Notes under the pieces: generated by a model
Seen by the model: the letters and a program-made list of their open reading frames with translations, nothing else
The model's database searches: none
What the model was told of the DNA's origin: nothing
Part shown: piece after piece, positions 33,176 through 40,670 of the stretch
How positions within the stretch are numbered: the stretch's first letter is position 1
Layout: every line of letters begins with the position of its first letter
Position numbers and translations under genes: made by a program
DNA from: UBA11663 sp049616325
GTDB taxonomy: Bacteria; Bacteroidota; Bacteroidia; Flavobacteriales_D; Sanyastnellaceae
Length of the DNA stretch: 46,180 nucleotides
Direction: 5' to 3'
NCBI GenBank assembly: GCA_049616325.1
Contig: JBMZHG010000017.1
Coordinates: 1-46,180 of the forward strand

Positions 33176-33183
33176 TACTTTCG
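33176..33183 (+). promoter_or_regulatory. -7 promoter box of the bamD-like gene
   Basis: TACTTTCG ends 7 nt before the ATG at 33191. It argues that translation starts there and not at the in-frame ATG 36 codons upstream. Confidence 0.45.
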
Positions 33184-33190
33184 CCCCTGT

Positions 33191-34030
33191 ATGAATTGGA
33201 GCTCGCAAATGGTTACCGTGGTCCTCGCCAGCGTGGCGCTGGTTGCCTTGACCCGGTGTTCGGAATACAACAAGGTTTTGAAGTCGGACGACTTGGAGGA
33301 AAAGTTGCAGTTTGCCACGGCTGCCCTGGATTCAGGAAATTGCTTTCGGGCGCTGCCCCTCTACGACGAATTGATGCAACTCACGCGTGGGACTGAACGC
33401 GCTCCAGACATCCACTGGAACCGAGCCCTGACTCACGATTGCGTCAACGATTTTTACCTCAGCCGTTACTACTTCCAGTCCTTCGCCAAGACCTTCCCCA
33501 ACGATCCCCGGGTAGAAGAAGCCATGTTCCGCGCGGCCTTGTGTTCGTATTATTTGTCTCCGGAATCGAGTTTGGACCAAACGGACACCCGCTCCGCCAT
33601 GGATGAGCTGCAGCTGTTCATGGACCGTTATCCCTCGAGCGCCCTCCGAGACAGCAGCCAGCACATGGTGGACAACCTCCGGCGAAAGCTGGAAACGAAA
33701 GCGTTTGAAAACGCACGGCTGTACCACAAAACAGGAAATTTCAAGAGCGCAACCCTTGCCATGGGACACGCCATGGAGGACTACCCGGGCTCCCCGTACC
33801 AGGAGGAATTGCAATTCTTGGTCATCGACAGCCACTTTCAATACGCCCAGCAAAGCACCGAGCGAAGGAAACTTGAACGATACAACGACGCTATCCAAGC
33901 TTTTCATACCTTTGCAACCCGTTTTCCGGAGAGTTCGCGGATGAAAGACGCCCAACGTTTGTACGACGCTTCGGTGAAAGCCATCTCAGAACTGGAAATC
34001 GGAACACCCACCAACCCCGCAAACCGTTAA
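33191..34030 (+). CDS. BamD-like outer-membrane protein assembly lipoprotein
   Basis: 279-aa predicted lipoprotein with TPR repeats, the periplasmic face of the BAM outer-membrane protein insertion machine. The hydrophobic start MVTVVLASVALVALTRCSEY places a lipobox-like cysteine near residue 22 (ALTRC). TPR-like helices follow: LDSGNCFRALPLYDELM, FYLSRYYFQSFAKTFPNDPR, and a later ERYNDAIQAFHTFATRFPES, which is typical BamD. The gene heads the bamD-rpoZ-coaBC-DUF4835-recN cluster common in Bacteroidota. The start at 33191 follows from the lipoprotein signal and the promoter box. The lipobox is a non-standard one (LTRC), so lipidation is probable but not certain. Confidence 0.85.
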   Translation: MNWSSQMVTVVLASVALVALTRCSEYNKVLKSDDLEEKLQFATAALDSGNCFRALPLYDELMQLTRGTERAPDIHWNRALTHDCVNDFYLSRYYFQSFAKTFPNDPRVEEAMFRAALCSYYLSPESSLDQTDTRSAMDELQLFMDRYPSSALRDSSQHMVDNLRRKLETKAFENARLYHKTGNFKSATLAMGHAMEDYPGSPYQEELQFLVIDSHFQYAQQSTERRKLERYNDAIQAFHTFATRFPESSRMKDAQRLYDASVKAISELEIGTPTNPANR

Positions 34031-34033
34031 GGC

Positions 34034-34387
34034 ATGAGCACCAACTTCAAAAGCATCAAAGCCGAGCGCACCACGGAAACGCGTGACATCCACAGCCTGG
34101 AGTCGCACGGAACCGGCAACATTTTCGAAACCATTGTGGCGCTGTCCAAGCGCAGCAACCAGGTGGCTCTCAGTTTGAAGAAGGAGCTTTCGGAAAAGCT
34201 TGAGGAGTTTGTGATTCCTACGGACTCGCTTGAAGAGGTGTTTGAAAACCGGGAGCAAATCGAAATCTCGAAGTTCTACGAGCGCCTTCCCAAGCCTCAC
34301 AGCATCGCCATCAAGGAACTTCAAGACGAATCGTTGCACATCGCTGGTTCTGAGGATGCCGAAGAAACGGCGAAAGAGGAAGCCTAA
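34034..34387 (+). CDS. rpoZ: RNA polymerase omega subunit
   Basis: 117-aa omega/Rpb6-type protein, which helps assemble RNA polymerase around beta'. The Bacteroidota form is recognisable by TGNIFETIVALSKRSNQVAL (about 27-46), LKKELSEKLEEF and SKFYERLPKPHSIAIKEL. The acidic C-terminal tail (DAEETAKEEA) is not conserved. It is 3 nt downstream of the bamD-like stop and 12 nt upstream of coaBC, in tight operon spacing. Confidence 0.9.
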   Translation: MSTNFKSIKAERTTETRDIHSLESHGTGNIFETIVALSKRSNQVALSLKKELSEKLEEFVIPTDSLEEVFENREQIEISKFYERLPKPHSIAIKELQDESLHIAGSEDAEETAKEEA

Positions 34388-34399
34388 GTTCTCCAGGCC

Positions 34400-35635
34400 A
34401 TGCCCTTGGCCCCATCCCCTTCTGAAATGACGTTGACCGGGCGCCGGATTGTTCTCGGCATCACCGGCAGCATTGCTGCGTACAAATCGGCCGTGCTCGC
34501 ACGCGAGCTGAGGCGTCGAGGTGCCGAAGTGCGCGTTGTGATGACCCCGGGCGCCACCGAATTCATCACGCCATTGACGCTGGCGACGTTGGTGGACCGT
34601 CCTGTGCATTCAGACTTCACCGAAGACGAGCACGCAGGCGTGTGGACCAACCACGTGGAACTGGGGATTTGGGGGGATTTGATTTTGGTGGCTCCCGCAA
34701 CGGCAAACACCCTGGCTGCCATGGTGCACGGCGGGTGCGAGAATTTGCTTCAAGCTGTTCTGTTGAGCGCCCGATGCCCCGTGGCGGTGGCGCCGGCCAT
34801 GGATTTGGACATGTACACCCACGACGCCACACAGGCCAACTTGAAAGTGCTGACCGAACGTGGCGTCGAGATCGTTGAACCCGGCACAGGGCCGCTGGCC
34901 AGCGGTTTGTTTGGAAAAGGGCGAATGGCCGAGCCGGAAGAGATTGCCGATCGCTTGTCTGCTCGGTTCGCTTCAGAACTGCCTTGGGCAGGGAAGCGCG
35001 TGCTCATCACGGCTGGCCCGACGCACGAGCCTCTAGACGCCGTTCGGTTTCTCGGAAACCGAAGCAGCGGCAAAATGGGCTTCGCGTTGGCAGAGGCCTT
35101 CGCCAAACAAGGCGCGCAGGTAACCCTTGTCGCAGGGCCAGTGACCCTTGTCACGCCGGACCGCGTGCACGAGCGCATCGACGTTGAAACTGCCTTGGAG
35201 ATGAACGACGTCGTTCAGTCCCGCTGGAAAAGCATGGATTGGGGGGTGGCGTGCGCCGCCGTATCGGACTTCCGTCCGGCCCAAACCTCGGAAGAGAAAT
35301 GGCATCGCGGCGATGTGCCCCAGGCCGTGACGTTGGTCGAAAACCCCGACATCTTGGCCGGCATGGGGAAAAGCAAGTCTGAATCGCAGCGACTCGTAGG
35401 CTTTGCCCTGGAGACGGATGACGGACATGAGAGCGCAAAGCGAAAGCTCGAGCGAAAAAACCTGGACGCCATCGTGCTGAACAGCTTGACGGACGACGGC
35501 GCTGGATTTGGGCACGACACAAACAAAGTCACGGTGCTGACTCGAGGTGGGAAAAGCGTTAGTTTTGAGTTGAAATCCAAATACGAAGTTGCTGTCGACC
35601 TCGTTGAGCTTTGGAGGACAACACTGACCCCATGA
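34400..35635 (+). CDS. coaBC: Bifunctional phosphopantothenoylcysteine decarboxylase/synthase
   Basis: Coenzyme A biosynthesis enzyme of 411 aa. The CoaC flavoprotein domain (about 12-190) shows GRRIVLGITGSIAAYKSAVL, active-site histidine in HVELGIWGD and PAMDLDMY, where E. coli has PAMN; the aspartate form is usual in Bacteroidota. The CoaB domain (about 195-405) has VLITAGPTHEPLDAVRFLGN, SSGKMGFALAEAFAKQGA and the synthase lysine region KLERKNLDAIVLN. The ATG at 34400 gives a nine-residue lead; the ATG at 34427 (MTLTGRRIVLG) is an equally plausible start. The stop overlaps the DUF4835 gene start by 4 nt. Confidence 0.95.
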   Translation: MPLAPSPSEMTLTGRRIVLGITGSIAAYKSAVLARELRRRGAEVRVVMTPGATEFITPLTLATLVDRPVHSDFTEDEHAGVWTNHVELGIWGDLILVAPATANTLAAMVHGGCENLLQAVLLSARCPVAVAPAMDLDMYTHDATQANLKVLTERGVEIVEPGTGPLASGLFGKGRMAEPEEIADRLSARFASELPWAGKRVLITAGPTHEPLDAVRFLGNRSSGKMGFALAEAFAKQGAQVTLVAGPVTLVTPDRVHERIDVETALEMNDVVQSRWKSMDWGVACAAVSDFRPAQTSEEKWHRGDVPQAVTLVENPDILAGMGKSKSESQRLVGFALETDDGHESAKRKLERKNLDAIVLNSLTDDGAGFGHDTNKVTVLTRGGKSVSFELKSKYEVAVDLVELWRTTLTP

Positions 35636-36579
35636 TGAACTGCCCCACTCCTGCTTCTTTTCCATCTTCCTTCGCGCGCCGCGCGACTTTACTTGCCTTG
35701 ACGGTGCTGCTTGGAATGGGACCCGTTGTCGAGAGTGCGGCACAGGAACTGAATTGCACGATTACGGTCATTGCCCCGCAAATCAGCAACGTCGATGCGT
35801 CGCGTTTTGACGCGCTTGAGGAGTCCATTCGGGAATTCATGAACGGACGTCGTTGGACCAACGACAACTTCGAATTTGAAGAACGCATTGAGTGCACCAT
35901 GCAGCTCACCATCAACGAAGCGGTGGGGTCTACCGTTTTCAAGGGCAGCATGCAAGTGCAGAGCTCACGGCCGGTGTTCAACTCCGATTACCGCACGGCC
36001 GTGATGCTCGTCAACGACGCCGACATTCAATTTGAATGGCTCGACAACAGCCAAATCCTTTTCAACCCCGGGCAGCATCGGGACAACCTGTCCTCGCTTT
36101 TGGCTTACTACGCCTACATGATCTTGGGCATGGACTACGACACGTTCAGCTTGGAGGGCGGCACGCCGCATTTCCTCCAAGCCCAAACCATCGTAGCCAA
36201 CGCGCAAAACGCCGGCGAACGCGGATGGAAGGCTTCGCAGAGCAAGCAAAACAGGTACTGGCTCGTGGAAAATCACTTGAGCCAAACCTTTCGCCCCGTT
36301 CGGACTTGCCTTTACAACTACCATCGAAAGGGACTTGACCTGCTGTTTGACGACGTGGAAGGGGCTCGGTTGACCATGGCTGAAGCGTTGATTGACATGC
36401 GTTCCACCAACCGCATTCGCCCTGGCTCGTACAACATCCAAGTGTTTTTCTTGGCCAAGAGCGACGAGATCATTAACGTGTTTGGACCTGCGCCCGACGC
36501 CGAGAGGGCACGCTTGCTGCCGATCTTGAAGCAGCTTGACCCCGGAAACATTTCCTCTTACGACGAACGATTGGGGTGA
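35632..36579 (+). CDS. DUF4835 family secreted protein
   Basis: 315-aa protein with an N-terminal signal peptide (ATLLALTVLLGMGPVVESAAQ, cut near residue 36), so predicted periplasmic or outer-membrane associated. It matches DUF4835 (PF16119), a family largely confined to Bacteroidota. Visible conserved stretches are ELNCTITVIAPQISNVDASRF, RRWTNDNFEFEERIECTM and QHRDNLSSLLAYYAYMILGMDYDTFS, then ENHLSQTFRPVRTCLYNYHRKGLD and the C-terminal IFGPAPDAERARLLPILKQLDP-like block. No function is established. Its start lies in the coaBC stop (ATGATGA) and its stop abuts the recN start, so it is embedded in the conserved cluster. Confidence 0.87.
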   Translation: MMNCPTPASFPSSFARRATLLALTVLLGMGPVVESAAQELNCTITVIAPQISNVDASRFDALEESIREFMNGRRWTNDNFEFEERIECTMQLTINEAVGSTVFKGSMQVQSSRPVFNSDYRTAVMLVNDADIQFEWLDNSQILFNPGQHRDNLSSLLAYYAYMILGMDYDTFSLEGGTPHFLQAQTIVANAQNAGERGWKASQSKQNRYWLVENHLSQTFRPVRTCLYNYHRKGLDLLFDDVEGARLTMAEALIDMRSTNRIRPGSYNIQVFFLAKSDEIINVFGPAPDAERARLLPILKQLDPGNISSYDERLG

Positions 36580-38237
36580 TGCTCCGTCGCATCCGAATTC
36601 AAAACCACGCGCTGATCTTCGAGGCAGAATTGCACCTTGAAGAAGGCTTTCACGTTTTCACAGGTGAAACTGGTTCGGGCAAGAGCATCTTGCTCGGCGC
36701 GGTCGGGTTGCTTCTCGGGGACCGGGCTGAAACGAGTGGCGTCGGATTGCATGGCGATCGGGCCGTGATCGAAGGGGACTTTTCAGCCCCTCACCTGTCG
36801 ACTTGGCTTCAGGACAACGACCTGCCAGTTTTGGCTTCCGTTTCGGTGCGACGTGAAGTGCTTCGAAACGGAAGGTCACGCGTGTTCATCAACGACGCGC
36901 AAGCCTCCGTGGGTCAACTGCGCCATTTGGGTTCGCGCCTGGTGGACATTCACCGCCAAGACCAAGTCGGGCTGGCGCTGGAGCGCGCTGCCATGTGCGA
37001 ATTGTTGGATGTCGCAGGCGGTCATGGAGCGACCAAGGCGGCGTACGCCGAGGCGTTTGCGGACTGGGGCGAAGTCAAAAGCCGCTTGGACCGACTTGAA
37101 AAAATGGCCCAAGCGCCCTCCGGAGACGTCGATTACCTCCGTCACCAAATTCGGGAATTGGAATCGCTCCGTTTGGACGCTCTGGACTGGGACGACCTTA
37201 CCTCGGAACTGACGTCGCTTCAGCACGCCGCAGAAATGCACTCGGGAATTGCACAGGCTTGGAACGCGTGCGACTCCGACGAACAGGGCGTGCTTTCCAT
37301 GTTGGAACAGGCTCGGAAGTCGCTGACGCCTTTGACCGGAATTGACCGCGACGTTGACGATGTGCTGGGACGAATCGAAAGCGTGCGGATCGAAATGCAG
37401 GACTTGGCTTCGACGTTGGAAGACCTTCTCGAGCAGAAGCAACCTGACCCAGAGCGCCTCCAGCGGCTGGAAGCTTCTCACGACCAGGTGATGCGGGCCT
37501 TCCGAAAGCACGCGGTGGATTCGGTGGAAGAACTCCATCGCGTTCACGAAGACCTCCAGCAGCAAGTGAATGCGTTGCAAGGGTTGGACGCAGAATTGGA
37601 CGAAGTCCAAGTCGAAGAGCGTGCTGCCCAGAAAGCCTTGCACGAGGCCGCAGCACGTTTGACAGAGAAACGCCGGCAGGCAGGCGATGTGATGTCCCGA
37701 CGAGTTCTCCCGTTGTTGGAGAGTTTGAAAATGCCACACGCCAACATGACGTGGGAGTTTCCTGCGGTTGCTGCGGATGACTTGGGAATGGACTCGCCGG
37801 AAGTTTGGTTTTCATCCAACCCCGGATCCCCACTTCTTCCCCTCACCAAGGTGGCCAGCGGCGGGGAACGCTCGCGGTTCATGCTCGCCTTGAAATCGGT
37901 GCTTGCAGGGATCCAATCCACGCCGGTGGTGATTCTCGACGAAATCGACACTGGGGTCAGCGGCGAAGTGGCCTCCCACATGGGTGCGGCCATGAAGAAC
38001 ATCGCCATGTCCTCCCACACACGCCAAGTGCTTGCGGTGACCCACCTGCCTCAAGTCGCTGCGCGGGCGGAGCATCATTGGGAAGTCTCCAAATCCACGG
38101 ACGGCGCCACCACGCACGTTCACGTCACTGCGCTCGATTCGAATGGCAGGCAAAACGCCATTGCTTCCATGCTCAGCGGAGAAAACGTCACAGAGGAAGC
38201 AATGCTCCAAGCCGGACGTCTCTTGTCCGCAACGTAA
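36579..38237 (+). CDS. recN: DNA repair protein RecN
   Basis: SMC-like ATPase of 552 aa in double-strand-break repair, holding DNA ends or sister chromatids together. It has Walker A GETGSGKSIL (about 29-38) near the N-terminus, long central coiled coils (about 155-350) with a short turn, and the C-terminal half of the nucleotide site: signature LTKVASGGERSRFMLALK and Walker B PVVILDEIDTGVSGEVAS. A VTHLPQVAARAEHH segment follows. The ATG at 36579 overlaps the previous stop in TGATG; a GTG one codon earlier is possible. It ends 12 nt from the convergent TonB receptor gene, with no obvious terminator. Confidence 0.95.
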   Translation: MLRRIRIQNHALIFEAELHLEEGFHVFTGETGSGKSILLGAVGLLLGDRAETSGVGLHGDRAVIEGDFSAPHLSTWLQDNDLPVLASVSVRREVLRNGRSRVFINDAQASVGQLRHLGSRLVDIHRQDQVGLALERAAMCELLDVAGGHGATKAAYAEAFADWGEVKSRLDRLEKMAQAPSGDVDYLRHQIRELESLRLDALDWDDLTSELTSLQHAAEMHSGIAQAWNACDSDEQGVLSMLEQARKSLTPLTGIDRDVDDVLGRIESVRIEMQDLASTLEDLLEQKQPDPERLQRLEASHDQVMRAFRKHAVDSVEELHRVHEDLQQQVNALQGLDAELDEVQVEERAAQKALHEAAARLTEKRRQAGDVMSRRVLPLLESLKMPHANMTWEFPAVAADDLGMDSPEVWFSSNPGSPLLPLTKVASGGERSRFMLALKSVLAGIQSTPVVILDEIDTGVSGEVASHMGAAMKNIAMSSHTRQVLAVTHLPQVAARAEHHWEVSKSTDGATTHVHVTALDSNGRQNAIASMLSGENVTEEAMLQAGRLLSAT

Positions 38238-38249
38238 AAGGTTCTTGAA

Positions 38250-40625
38250 TCAGAAGGCCCAGTCAAGCCCCACCGAAGGGAGGAAAGGCAACTGGTTCTT
38301 GCGCTGCCCCGTGATTCGGTTGATGTAGAACACGTTGTCCCGGCTGTAGAGGTTGGTGATGCCCATGGACAATTCCACCTCTCCTCCTGCCACGTCTTTC
38401 CACGTGCGGTTGACGTTGACGTCGAGGCGGTGGTAAGCAGGCAAGCGTCCGGCGTTGAGGTCGGCGAGGTAAATGCTCACGCCATCCGGATTCGAAGTCA
38501 GGTAATCTCCGTCAATTCCTCCGCCCGTCCCCGGAGCTTGGTAATACCCTTGACTTTGGGTAAACGGAAGACCCGACCCCAAATTCCAACGCGCAGACAC
38601 CAACCACGCACCGTCACCAAAGCCTTGGCTCGCCACGAGGTTCACGTTGTGACGTCGGTCAAAAACCGGAGCGTATTCCTGCAAGCCGTCCCAACGATCG
38701 ACTTTGCCCAGTCCGTAAACAAACCACAGGTACGTTTCGCGTTCTTCGTACTTCACAACGATGTCGGCACCCATTGCCCTTCCTGTCTCGACAATGAAGT
38801 CCTTTTTGAACGCGTCGGGTTCGCCCGCGTACGTCGTGTTGTCTGGGAAGAGCTTGTTGCGGTTGAAGTTGGTCAATTGCGTGAATTGCTTGAAGTACCC
38901 TTCCGTGTTGATGTTGAGTCGCTCCGTCAAGTCAAATTCAAAGCCGGTCACCACGTGGTTGGCCGTTTGCAAGCTGTGCGTAATGTCGCGCTGTTGGCCG
39001 TTGGGCAAGGTAAGCTCGTCTTGAAGGTTTTGAGGACCTGCCAAGAACCCGTAGAACAGGTTGACTACGTCCCGGTCGGAATTGGCGGAGATGACGTTTT
39101 GGGAGTACGTTCCAGCAGCGGCCTTCAAACGCAGGCGTTCGGTAGCCTTGTATTTGGCTCCAAAACGCGGCTCCATGCGTGCCTTTGCGAGCGAACTGTA
39201 GTACTGCATCCGCAAAGACGGCTGCACAATCCACGCGCCACGCTTGATGGTGTAATCCACGTATCCGCCGAGTTCCGTGGTGTTCTCTTTTTGCTGCACC
39301 GCGACTTGCAGGGAATTGAACGTTTCAAAGTCCGTCTGCATTCCGACCACTTCGAGGCCGTACTCCACGTTGTCTTCGCCGAGGACGTATTTGAAGTCGA
39401 GGCCAAAGTTGAAGCCCTGCACTTCGCTGTACCGCGCAGGCGAACCCACCTCGTCAAAGTTGATGCGGTAGTTGCTCAACGCAAAGTGGCCGTTGAGGAG
39501 AACCGAGCTTCCGGGAGGAACCACGGTGAAGGTTCCGCCCCCGCCGACGTTTCGCCAGCCGTAGTTGGCAAAATCCACCCCGGTGCTGTCGTCCAGCACG
39601 CTGGCGTTGTCCGTGAAGTTGAATCCAAACAGACTCAGCTTCGAACCGTCCCCGCCACCGAAGGTCAATTTGCCGTACGCGTCCGTGAACCCAAAGGGCA
39701 ACCGCCCGTCGTCGATGTAGGGATAGAACAGCTGTGAACTTTGTTCGAGGTAGCTGTGCTTGAGGCTGAGCAGGTAACTGATGCCTCCCGTGCGGTTTTC
39801 CGACATCGGACGGAGTGGGCCGTGAACCAACACCTTCGCTCCAAACGGGCTCGCCCCAACGCGGCCCTCCGTTTCCCGCATGTTCCCGTCGCGTGTGCGG
39901 ATGTCCATCACGCTGCTGATGCGTCCGCCGTATTTGGCTGAGAAAGCACCCGTGTACACGTCCGCGTTGGCCAGCGCGTCGGAATCGAACACGCTGAACA
40001 ACCCGATGCTGTGAAATGCGTTGTACACGAGCATGCCGTCCAGCAGAACCTTGTTTTGGATGGGGGAACCGCCTCGGATGTAGAGCTGACCGCCTTGGTC
40101 GCCCGTCGAAACAAATCCGGGAAGGACTTGCAGAGCTTGCACCAAGTCGGGTGCCCCACCAAAGCTGGGAATGCGTTTGATGTCCGCCGGACGGATGGTC
40201 TCCACCGAAGTTCGGACTTGGGTGGTCTGTTCCTCCCGATCCGCGGAAATCTCGGCGCCGGCGAGCGTCACCACCTTGGACGCCAAAAACAAATTGCGCG
40301 TGAGCACCCGGTCGTTGCGAATTTCAATCGCCTCACGCACCGTTTCGTATTCCAAGCTCGAGATCACCAACGTGTATTGTCCGGCTGGGACTCGACTCAG
40401 GCTGAAATACCCCTCCACGTCACTCGACACGCCAAAAGCGGTCCCCTCCAAGGTAACGGAGGCGAACATCACGGCCTCTCCGGACGATTCGGATTTCAAA
40501 AATCCCTTCACGGTCCCTTGCGCCCGCAACCCCGTGGATGTCACGAACAGAAGCGTCACCAAGGGCAGAGCAGCGCGCAGGGCGAGCCTCAAAAAGCCGC
40601 CGAACGGCTTGGTCAATTCTTGCAT
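38250..40625 (-). CDS. TonB-dependent receptor with carboxypeptidase-regulatory-like domain
   Basis: Outer-membrane TonB-dependent receptor of 791 aa. A signal peptide (LRLALRAALPLVTLLFVTST, cut near LRAQ at 34-37) precedes a CarboxypepD-regulatory-like domain (about 38-120: TVKGFLKSESSGEAVMFASV, FSLSRVPAGQYTLVISSLEY). The plug domain runs from about 145 to 245 (PSFGGAPDLVQALQVLPGF, QLYIRGGSPIQNKVLLDGM) and the 22-strand barrel follows, ending in WAF with terminal Phe. No SusD-like partner follows, so it is unlikely to be a polysaccharide-utilisation SusC; substrate is unknown. The start at 40625 (MQELTK) was chosen because a TATTTTTG box ends 6 nt before it and would itself cover the longer alternative start. 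Confidence 0.92.
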   Translation of the reverse strand: MQELTKPFGGFLRLALRAALPLVTLLFVTSTGLRAQGTVKGFLKSESSGEAVMFASVTLEGTAFGVSSDVEGYFSLSRVPAGQYTLVISSLEYETVREAIEIRNDRVLTRNLFLASKVVTLAGAEISADREEQTTQVRTSVETIRPADIKRIPSFGGAPDLVQALQVLPGFVSTGDQGGQLYIRGGSPIQNKVLLDGMLVYNAFHSIGLFSVFDSDALANADVYTGAFSAKYGGRISSVMDIRTRDGNMRETEGRVGASPFGAKVLVHGPLRPMSENRTGGISYLLSLKHSYLEQSSQLFYPYIDDGRLPFGFTDAYGKLTFGGGDGSKLSLFGFNFTDNASVLDDSTGVDFANYGWRNVGGGGTFTVVPPGSSVLLNGHFALSNYRINFDEVGSPARYSEVQGFNFGLDFKYVLGEDNVEYGLEVVGMQTDFETFNSLQVAVQQKENTTELGGYVDYTIKRGAWIVQPSLRMQYYSSLAKARMEPRFGAKYKATERLRLKAAAGTYSQNVISANSDRDVVNLFYGFLAGPQNLQDELTLPNGQQRDITHSLQTANHVVTGFEFDLTERLNINTEGYFKQFTQLTNFNRNKLFPDNTTYAGEPDAFKKDFIVETGRAMGADIVVKYEERETYLWFVYGLGKVDRWDGLQEYAPVFDRRHNVNLVASQGFGDGAWLVSARWNLGSGLPFTQSQGYYQAPGTGGGIDGDYLTSNPDGVSIYLADLNAGRLPAYHRLDVNVNRTWKDVAGGEVELSMGITNLYSRDNVFYINRITGQRKNQLPFLPSVGLDWAF

Positions 40626-40631
40626 GGGTCC

Positions 40632-40639
40632 CAAAAATA
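40632..40639 (-). promoter_or_regulatory. -7 promoter box of the TonB receptor gene
   Basis: Minus-strand TATTTTTG is a full match, 6 nt before the ATG at 40625, in the 45-bp gap after the helicase gene. It shows that the receptor has its own promoter. Confidence 0.5.
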
Positions 40640-40670
40640 CGTCATGCGCGCCTCCGCTGAGCGGCCAACC

